Shown: one piece after another, positions 7,723 to 12,177 of the stretch | Numbering within the stretch: position 1 is the first letter of the stretch | How the letters are laid out: every line of letters starts with the position of its first letter | Assembly (NCBI GenBank): GCA_938022485.1 | Contig: CALIEE010000180.1 | Location: 1 to 12,177 of the forward strand | Direction of reading: 5' to 3' | DNA: 12,177 nucleotides | Source: an uncultured bacterium | Lineage (GTDB): Bacteria > Bdellovibrionota_C > UBA2361 > SZUA-149 > CALKYB01 | Program-made: the position numbers and the translations under genes | Notes under the pieces: model-generated | What the model saw: only the letters and a program-made list of their open reading frames with translations | Databases searched by the model: none | Told to the model about the DNA's origin: nothing

Positions 7723-8691
7723 ATGAGTAAAAAAACAGCGCTAGTTACTGGTGTAACAGGGCAGGATGGAAGTTATCTTGCAGAGCTTTTGCTTTCTAAA
7801 GGCTATCATGTGGTCGGGATGGTTCGCCGCTCCTCTGGAGAAAATTTCGAGAGAATTGAACATATCAAGGATAACATTGAGTTGAGGCAGGGTGATCTTT
7901 TGGATCAGCTCTCTCTGATTAACTTAATGAAAGATACCAAGCCGGTGGAGGTCTATAATCTGGCAGCTCAGAGTTTTGTCCCCACAAGTTGGGAACAACC
8001 TGTCCTTACCGGAGAGTTTACCGCTATGGGTGTAACACGGATGCTAGAAGCGGTTAGGCTGGTTGACCCATCGATCCGTTTTTATCAGGCTTCCAGCTCG
8101 GAAATGTTTGGTAAGGTTCTTGAAACTCCTCAAACTGAAAATACTCCTTTCTATCCTCGCTCTCCTTATGGTGTGGCCAAGGTTTATGGTCATTACATAA
8201 CCGTCAACTATAGGGAAAGTTATGATATGTTTGCGGTGTCAGGGATTTTGTTCAACCACGAATCTCCGAGACGTGGGCTTGAGTTTGTGACAAGAAAAGT
8301 TACTGATGGAGTTGCCAGAATTAAAACTGGTAAAACTAAAGAACTCAGAATGGGGAATCTTGATGCTCAACGTGACTGGGGCTTTGCTGGAGACTACGTT
8401 AAAGCAATGTGGTTAATGCTTCAGCAGGATAAGCCTGAGGATTATGTGATTTCAACTGGAGTGACTAAGTCGGTAGAGGACCTTGTTGAAGTTGCATTTA
8501 GCCATGCTGGTTTGAACTGGCGTGATCATATTGTGACGGATCAGCGCTTTGTTCGGCCTGCCGAGGTTGACCTACTTATAGGTGATCCAGCTAAAGCGAA
8601 AAAGGAACTTGGTTGGGAGCCGGAAGTTGACTTCGAATCCCTAGTGAAAATGATGGTTGATGCGGATATTGAAAGACATAAGGCTGGGTAG
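7723..8691 (+). CDS. gmd: GDP-mannose 4,6-dehydratase
   Basis: The 322-residue extended SDR converts GDP-D-mannose to GDP-4-keto-6-deoxy-D-mannose using tightly bound NADP. Diagnostic features are TGVTGQDGSYLAELLL at 9-24 (the Gmd version of the Rossmann glycine motif), VRRSS at 34-38, NLAAQSFVPTSW at 79-90, ASSSEMFG at 123-130, SPYGVAK with Y149 and K153, ILFNHESPRRG at 175-185 and MGNLDAQRDWGFAGDYV further on. The catalytic Thr of E. coli Gmd is Ser here (S125), a conservative change, while the Glu (E127) is kept. The length fits the short bacterial forms. There is no visible Shine-Dalgarno sequence before the ATG (TAAATTATT). rmd follows after 6 bp, so the two almost certainly share a transcript. 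Confidence 0.96.
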   Translation: MSKKTALVTGVTGQDGSYLAELLLSKGYHVVGMVRRSSGENFERIEHIKDNIELRQGDLLDQLSLINLMKDTKPVEVYNLAAQSFVPTSWEQPVLTGEFTAMGVTRMLEAVRLVDPSIRFYQASSSEMFGKVLETPQTENTPFYPRSPYGVAKVYGHYITVNYRESYDMFAVSGILFNHESPRRGLEFVTRKVTDGVARIKTGKTKELRMGNLDAQRDWGFAGDYVKAMWLMLQQDKPEDYVISTGVTKSVEDLVEVAFSHAGLNWRDHIVTDQRFVRPAEVDLLIGDPAKAKKELGWEPEVDFESLVKMMVDADIERHKAG

Positions 8692-8697
8692 TAAAAA

Positions 8698-9681
8698 ATG
8701 CGAGCGTTAATTACGGGCGGAACAGGTTTTGCCGGAAGGCATTTAGCTCATCACTTGGTTAAATGTGGGGATGATGTTGCTGTAACTTCGAGGCCTTTGC
8801 CTGAAGGGCAAGTAGAAGGGGATGATACTGCAGCTGCTGGCGTTGACTTGCCTGGTTCGGTTCAATCCTTTCGACTTGATGTGATTGATAAGGGATCTGT
8901 GGAGCAACTAATTCAGCTGGTTCGCCCTGATGTAATTTATCATTTGGCAGCTGTGACTTTTGTGCCCGGTGCAGAGAAAGAACTGCAAAAAGTCTTCGAT
9001 ATTAATACTTTTGGAACTTTGAATCTTCTTGATTCAGTAGAAAAATTCAGTCCTGAAAGCCGAATTTTATTTGTTAGCTCTTCTGAGGTTTATGGTGAGC
9101 CCAGACCCGGGACACTTCCACTGAAAGAAAGCTCAGAGTTGAGGCCGATAAGTACCTATGGTGTTACAAAATCTACGGCAGACCTTTTGGCTGGTAAGTA
9201 TGCCTTTCGTAATAACGTCAACGTAATTCGAGTTAGGCCTTTTCCGCATCTCGGGCCAGGCCAGAATAGTTGCTTTGCTATTTCTAGTTTCGCGCGCCAG
9301 CTTGCTGAGATCAAGCTCGGTAAAGCTGATCCTGTGATAAGCGTGGGCAACCTAGAAGCCAAGCGAGATTATAGTGATGTTTCAGACATTGTACGCGGTT
9401 ACAGAGAAGCTATTCTCAATGGTAAGCGGGGAGATGTTTATAATCTGTGCTCTGGTCAGAGCGTAGAAATTGGCGAATTGTTACAACGTTTAATTGCAGT
9501 AGCCGAAGTTGAGGTCGAAGTTAAAGAAGACCCTACCAGAATGCGACCAGTGGATATTACTGATATGTACGGCAGCCACGAAAAAGCCACCAGGGACTTT
9601 GGTTGGAAGCCTAGGATTGAGCTAGATGGGACCTTGCACAGTCTATTTGCTTTCTGGGTTGAACAGTTAGGCAAGAAATAG
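8698..9681 (+). CDS. rmd: GDP-6-deoxy-D-mannose (GDP-4-keto-6-deoxymannose) reductase, Rmd-like
   Basis: This 327-residue SDR has the cofactor motif GGTGFAG at 7-13, YHLAAVTFVPGAE at 81-93, SSSEVYG at 127-133, YGVTK with Y154 and K158, RPFPHLGPGQN near 180-190, a FARQLAEIKLG block and the VGNLEAKRDY.DV..IV motif shared by Gmd/Rmd proteins. Rmd reduces the Gmd product at C4 to GDP-D-rhamnose, and the 6-bp spacing after gmd supports this role. Alternatives are a reductase giving GDP-6-deoxy-D-talose or another C4 epimer; Rmd-like sequences cannot be separated from these by eye. GDP-L-fucose synthase is less likely because the sequence pattern is that of Rmd. No Shine-Dalgarno sequence is evident. 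The Rmd-specific RPFxHxGPGQ and FARQ blocks are intact. A long inverted repeat begins in its final codons. Confidence 0.85.
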   Translation: MRALITGGTGFAGRHLAHHLVKCGDDVAVTSRPLPEGQVEGDDTAAAGVDLPGSVQSFRLDVIDKGSVEQLIQLVRPDVIYHLAAVTFVPGAEKELQKVFDINTFGTLNLLDSVEKFSPESRILFVSSSEVYGEPRPGTLPLKESSELRPISTYGVTKSTADLLAGKYAFRNNVNVIRVRPFPHLGPGQNSCFAISSFARQLAEIKLGKADPVISVGNLEAKRDYSDVSDIVRGYREAILNGKRGDVYNLCSGQSVEIGELLQRLIAVAEVEVEVKEDPTRMRPVDITDMYGSHEKATRDFGWKPRIELDGTLHSLFAFWVEQLGKK

Positions 9682-9759
9682 GCGCTTAGGTTCGCCCTTT
9701 TCTTCGTTGCTCGTCAGCTTTTCAGCGCCTTGATAAGAACGAACCTAAGCGCTTATTTT
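9676..9759 (+). terminator. Long inverted repeat after rmd, possible terminator
   Basis: GCGCTTAGGTTCG at 9682-9694 is matched perfectly by CGAACCTAAGCGC at 9740-9752. With the flanking AAATA/TATTT pairs and one G-U, the RNA stem reaches about 19 bp and takes in the rmd stop codon. The loop is 45 bases and can itself fold: CGTTG at 9705-9709 pairs with CAGCG at 9723-9727. The 3' arm runs into TTATTTTA, which would act as a U-rich tail. Position fits a terminator of the gmd-rmd unit, but the large loop is unusual, so a 3'-end processing or regulatory element is also possible. Confidence 0.5.
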
Positions 9760-9842
9760 ACTCTAATAATTTTGCTGCGGAATACCGCTCGACCAGAACC
9801 TCCCAAAACAGTTCTTTAAATTGAGGTAGCCTTAACTAAACT

Positions 9843-9871
9843 TTGAAATATGAACCAATTTAGGTCATTAT
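9843..9871 (+). promoter_or_regulatory. Predicted sigma-70-type promoter for the methyltransferase gene
   Basis: TTGAAA at 9843-9848 (5 of 6 consensus matches) and CATTAT at 9866-9871 (4 of 6) are separated by 17 bases. Transcription would begin near 9878, leaving a leader of about 36 bases before the TTG start at 9914. This would make the methyltransferase gene a separate unit from gmd-rmd. Confidence 0.4.
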
Positions 9872-9898
9872 GCATTCGGAAGTTATGAATATCTACTT

Positions 9899-9904
9899 GG
9901 AGAG
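9899..9904 (+). promoter_or_regulatory. Shine-Dalgarno site supporting a TTG start
   Basis: GGAGAG lies 9 bases before the TTG at 9914. The frame is open back to a TGA at 9851-9853, with no ATG in between, so this site decides the start. Confidence 0.6.
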
Positions 9905-9913
9905 TTTCTGACC

Positions 9914-11041
9914 TTGAAATCTTCGACCAAAAGAAAATCAGAAGAATTTTTATTTCCTGAGAACTCACCTGAGTATAGTGAACAGGTATCTTTAGTAATT
10001 GAAAAACTAAAGGGTGCGGGGATATTTCCCTACGGTTCTGCTGAGATCAAAGATTTTGAAAAGCGGCTAGAGCTTGCATTGCTTCGATCCTATCGCCAGG
10101 CATTGAGAGTTGATGCCAAAGAGTTTGAGTTTGGAAAGCTCTCCAAAGAAGGGCCGATTGCCGAAGAAACTGAAAAGCTTATGGCAAGTCATTATGATGA
10201 GCGGGCTGAGTTTTTCTGCAACTTCCTCGATCAATCCTTTATGGCTTATTCCATGGCTTACTATGGCTCTGAGCCAGACGTGATAGCTTCGAGCAAGGCC
10301 TCCCTCGAAGAAGCTCAGACTAATAAGTTTGAACTATTCTGTAAGAGAGCTCAGTTGAAGGGAAATGAGAAGGTATTTAACCTAGGCTGTGGTTTCGGTT
10401 CGCTAGAGAAGTTCTTGCTAGCTAAATACCCTGAGATGACTGTGACAGGAATTACTCCCAGTGCTGTTCAAGTTAAATATCTCAAAGAGCAGATGAACAA
10501 CTCCGACAGTGTTCTTTCCTCTGGTCGTTTTAAATTGCTGGAAGGTAACTTTGCTTCTGTGTCTTCTGAAACCTTAGGAAAAGAGTACTACGATGCAGTT
10601 TTTTCTGTTGGGGTTTTGGAGCACATTAAAAATGTAAAGCTGACGCTTGAGCGCATGGAAAAAATGCTTAAGCCTGGTGGAGTTAGTTTTCATCACTTAA
10701 TAGCCTCTTATCATGCTATCCCTCGTTTTTTAGATTCAAGCAAGACTAAAATCGATAAATACTTCCCGGGCGGAAGAGTTTGGCCAGTGGCTGAGTTAGA
10801 GTCTCACGATGAACACTTAGAACTTGAAAAAAGTTGGTACATTAATGGGCGAAATTACTGGAGAACTCTAGACGAGTGGCATAAAAGATTTTGGCAGAAT
10901 ATTGATAATATTGTTGGTCCTGAGTTTGGTGCGGACAGTGTTAAACATTGGAACGACTATTTTTGCCTTTGTAAGATTGTATTCTCACCGATGAACGGAG
11001 AGATGGTTGGTAACGCCCACTATTTGTTTAGAAAAAAGTAG
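9914..11041 (+). CDS. CFA-synthase-superfamily SAM-dependent methyltransferase, coclaurine N-methyltransferase-like
   Basis: The 375-residue protein has a charged N-terminal region (about 1-90) and a class I methyltransferase domain. Superfamily marks are HYD at 93-95, FLDQSFMAYSMAYY at 104-117 (compare the FLxxxMTYSxAYF of CFA synthases), the SAM motif VFNLGCGFGS at 154-163, TVTGITPSAVQ at 176-186, FSVGVLEHIKN at 230-240, LKPGG at 252-256, and a C-terminal RTLDEWHKRF block at 317-326. The EHxKN and RAQLK patterns resemble plant coclaurine N-methyltransferase-like proteins more than E. coli Cfa; this is from memory of the families, not a search. Motif I has Asn where most members have Asp. 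The substrate could be a membrane lipid acyl chain or a small amine; the sequence does not decide. The start is TTG with GGAGAG upstream. It sits between its own promoter and terminator and converges with the lpxL-type gene. Confidence 0.75.
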   Translation: MKSSTKRKSEEFLFPENSPEYSEQVSLVIEKLKGAGIFPYGSAEIKDFEKRLELALLRSYRQALRVDAKEFEFGKLSKEGPIAEETEKLMASHYDERAEFFCNFLDQSFMAYSMAYYGSEPDVIASSKASLEEAQTNKFELFCKRAQLKGNEKVFNLGCGFGSLEKFLLAKYPEMTVTGITPSAVQVKYLKEQMNNSDSVLSSGRFKLLEGNFASVSSETLGKEYYDAVFSVGVLEHIKNVKLTLERMEKMLKPGGVSFHHLIASYHAIPRFLDSSKTKIDKYFPGGRVWPVAELESHDEHLELEKSWYINGRNYWRTLDEWHKRFWQNIDNIVGPEFGADSVKHWNDYFCLCKIVFSPMNGEMVGNAHYLFRKK

Positions 11042-11107
11042 GTGTTTAGGTGATTCTTCTCCTCACCCTTTGAACGCTTCGACAGGAGCCTCCTGAGCGA
11101 TAATGCT
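11042..11107. other. Two small hairpins between convergent genes
   Basis: GGTGA at 11049-11053 pairs with TCACC at 11063-11067. CGCT at 11075-11078 and CAGG at 11083-11086 pair with AGCG at 11096-11099 and CCTG at 11092-11095, with a 4-base bulge; the centre reads CAGGAGCCTCCTG. Neither is followed by a U-run. They lie just before a true terminator-like hairpin, so three hairpins occupy about 85 bases. Confidence 0.35.
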
Positions 11108-11128
11108 CTTGGGCTACCAAGTTTTTTT
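11108..11128 (+). terminator. Rho-independent terminator of the methyltransferase gene
   Basis: CTTGG at 11108-11112 and CCAAG at 11117-11121 form a 5-bp stem with a GCTA loop, followed at once by seven T residues at 11122-11128. The stem is short but the layout is classic. The T-run overlaps the TAA stop codon of the convergent minus-strand gene, and the reverse strand has no U-run after the stem, so it acts on plus-strand transcripts. Confidence 0.7.
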
Positions 11129-12050
11129 AGTAGAAAACCTCAGGTTCTCCCTCGGGCCTGGTCTTCCAGCGCCTATGTAGCCAGAACCATGCTTCCGGAC
11201 GTTTTAGAATTTGCTCCTCAAAGGCCCTATGCATATGGGCAGTGCATTTTGCTATTTTTTCGTCGGTAGACCCTTCCTCTTCGCTAGGATGGGGAATTTC
11301 TTTGAGAGTAACCTCAAAAGTACCAGGCCCAGTAGAAACTGGCGCTCCGAACATGACAGGTGAGCCAGTGCGAAGTGCGGTCAGAGCTATGGTTTTCGAA
11401 GTTGCTGCAGGAACTCCAAAGAAGTCGACAAAGACAGCATGGTTTCTTTTAACGTTTTGGTCGCATAGAATTACTACGTCTTCCTTGTTCTTAAGTCTTT
11501 TAGAAATTTCCTTAAAGCCACCGGCTCGGTCGAATATCTTATTACCAAAGCGTTCCCTACAACCTTGCCACCAAGCATCAAACCTAGGAAGATTAGAGCC
11601 TCTGGCTAGAATTGAAACTGGCCCATAGTTTAGTGCATGAACCTGTATGAAATATTCAAAAGAGTCGAAATGAATAGTGGTTATCAATGCACCTTTATCA
11701 CTAAATTTTTTTCTAACTTCTTCGAACTTAACTTTTACCTCAGAGTAGTCACAGATTTGAGATGCTTTCTCCGGACTTAGGCTAGAGATTCTCGCAAAGC
11801 CCATGATATTTTCAGCTAGAACGTCTAAAGATTTCTTAAATATTTCTTCTCGCTCAGCCAAGGGCTTATCTGGAAAAACAATTTCTAAGTTTTTCAAAGC
11901 AACCGATTTGAAGCGAGGCCTTAGTAAAAAGATAATTGAGACATAGAGGCGAGCAACTTTAGCACTAAGGTTTTCTGGTAAGGTTGTCATTGGCCAAACT
12001 AAACTTTTGCCAATGAATAGTGCTAAATAGTCAGCGATTAAAACGAGCAT
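11127..12050 (-). CDS. lpxL: LpxL/HtrB-family lipid A (lysophospholipid) acyltransferase
   Basis: This protein of 307 residues has the normal length of the LpxL/LpxM (HtrB/MsbB) family, inner-membrane enzymes that add secondary acyl chains from acyl-ACP to Kdo2-lipid A. The N-terminal 20 residues are hydrophobic and suit a membrane anchor. A LKNLEIVFP block at 52-60 matches the family's N-terminal NLxxxFP motif. The catalytic H-x4-E is HFDSFE with H127 and E132. DQN at 197-199 and FFGVPAATSKT at 210-220 match the family, and the end has the diagnostic PEAWFWLHRRWKTRPEGE at 285-302. Whether it acts like LpxL or LpxM, or on another lipid, cannot be told. The ATG at 12050-12048 has only a weak purine-rich GAAAGA upstream, but the N-terminus aligns well with relatives. 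It converges with the methyltransferase gene and shares the LPS theme of lptD. Codon third positions are A/C-rich. Confidence 0.92.
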   Translation of the reverse strand: MLVLIADYLALFIGKSLVWPMTTLPENLSAKVARLYVSIIFLLRPRFKSVALKNLEIVFPDKPLAEREEIFKKSLDVLAENIMGFARISSLSPEKASQICDYSEVKVKFEEVRKKFSDKGALITTIHFDSFEYFIQVHALNYGPVSILARGSNLPRFDAWWQGCRERFGNKIFDRAGGFKEISKRLKNKEDVVILCDQNVKRNHAVFVDFFGVPAATSKTIALTALRTGSPVMFGAPVSTGPGTFEVTLKEIPHPSEEEGSTDEKIAKCTAHMHRAFEEQILKRPEAWFWLHRRWKTRPEGEPEVFY

Positions 12051-12177
12051 AAATTTTATCTTTCAAATTAGACTATGAGTGAGTAGCTTTACTCTACAGT
12101 TTAGAAAAGGACTAGTAATAGCTCAATGTCTGCTGGAAGCTTGGCCATTTGGTTGCCGACTGATTGGCCCTCTCTTT
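12051..12177. other. Upstream region of the lpxL-type gene, unresolved edge
   Basis: Two short frames compete here. On the minus strand a frame enters from the window edge and ends at TAA 12103-12101 after 24 codons (ending ELLLVLF), which could be the tail of a gene upstream of lpxL with a 50-bp gap. On the plus strand an ATG at 12126 opens a frame to the edge (MSAGSLAIWLPTDWPSL) with no Shine-Dalgarno sequence close by. Neither is recognisable. A small hairpin, GAGTA at 12081-12085 with TACTC at 12090-12094, lies between. Confidence 0.3.

Larger units (their letters stand above)
9682..9913 (+). other. Gap between rmd and the methyltransferase gene
   Basis: These 232 bases contain the long inverted repeat at the left end, a minor GCGG-AATA-CCGC hairpin at 9777-9788 with no U-run, and a plausible sigma-70-type promoter at 9843-9871. 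No credible gene is present. An ATG at 9870 opens a 13-codon frame ending in TGA at 9909-9911, but it starts within the predicted -10 and is probably not transcribed. Confidence 0.5.

Noticed and set aside
9870..9911. 13-codon leader peptide frame before the methyltransferase gene
   Set aside because: Its ATG overlaps the predicted -10 hexamer, it lacks a Shine-Dalgarno sequence, and the peptide has no attenuator-like codon run.
11242..11628. 128-codon open frame on the plus strand
   Set aside because: It is antisense to the well-supported LpxL-family gene and resembles no family I know.
12101..12175. C-terminal gene fragment on the minus strand at the right edge
   Set aside because: Only 24 codons are visible, no family is recognisable, and a competing plus-strand frame covers the same bases.
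1..12177. Mobile elements, CRISPR arrays, tRNA or rRNA genes
   Set aside because: No transposase or integrase motifs, no regularly spaced direct repeats and no RNA gene signatures were seen on either strand.

Overview
The window comes from the chromosome of a Gram-negative (diderm) bacterium with lipopolysaccharide. It encodes the outer-membrane LPS assembly protein LptD, an LpxL-type lipid A acyltransferase and several nucleotide-sugar enzymes. Base composition is moderate to slightly AT-rich (judged by eye). The AccD sequence looks deltaproteobacterial in the broad sense, but this is an impression from motifs; no taxon can be fixed from the window alone.

Layout. Positions 1-739 (minus) hold a nearly complete NIF3/YbgI-family gene with a TTG start. 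A 273-bp divergent gap follows. A plus-strand run of tightly spaced genes comes next: accD (1013-1873), lptD (1866-4400, overlapping accD by 8 bp), an RmlB-derived sugar-nucleotide SDR (start best placed at 4461), rfbD/rmlD (5488-6408) and manC (6408-7526, 1-bp overlap). After a 196-bp gap come gmd (7723-8691) and rmd (8698-9681). A long inverted repeat closes that unit. A separate gene with its own plausible promoter (9914-11041) encodes a CFA-synthase-superfamily methyltransferase and ends at an intrinsic terminator at 11108-11128. Converging on it is a minus-strand lpxL-type acyltransferase (11127-12050). The last 127 bases hold no gene that can be identified.

How the genes fit together. 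ManC makes GDP-mannose, Gmd converts it to GDP-4-keto-6-deoxy-D-mannose, and Rmd reduces that to GDP-D-rhamnose, a donor for O-antigen or other surface glycans. RfbD is a dTDP-L-rhamnose-type reductase, but its usual partners RmlA and RmlC are absent here. Its neighbour has the overall sequence of RmlB (dTDP-glucose 4,6-dehydratase) yet lacks the Asp-Glu pair needed for dehydration. LptD inserts finished LPS into the outer membrane, LpxL adds secondary acyl chains to lipid A, and AccD feeds fatty-acid synthesis. The theme is therefore envelope and LPS building.

The most interesting points are the RmlB-like protein with an altered active site next to an orphan RmlD, the methyltransferase that resembles the coclaurine N-methyltransferase branch of the CFA superfamily, and the long perfect inverted repeat just after rmd. 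No mobile element, CRISPR array, rRNA or tRNA was seen.
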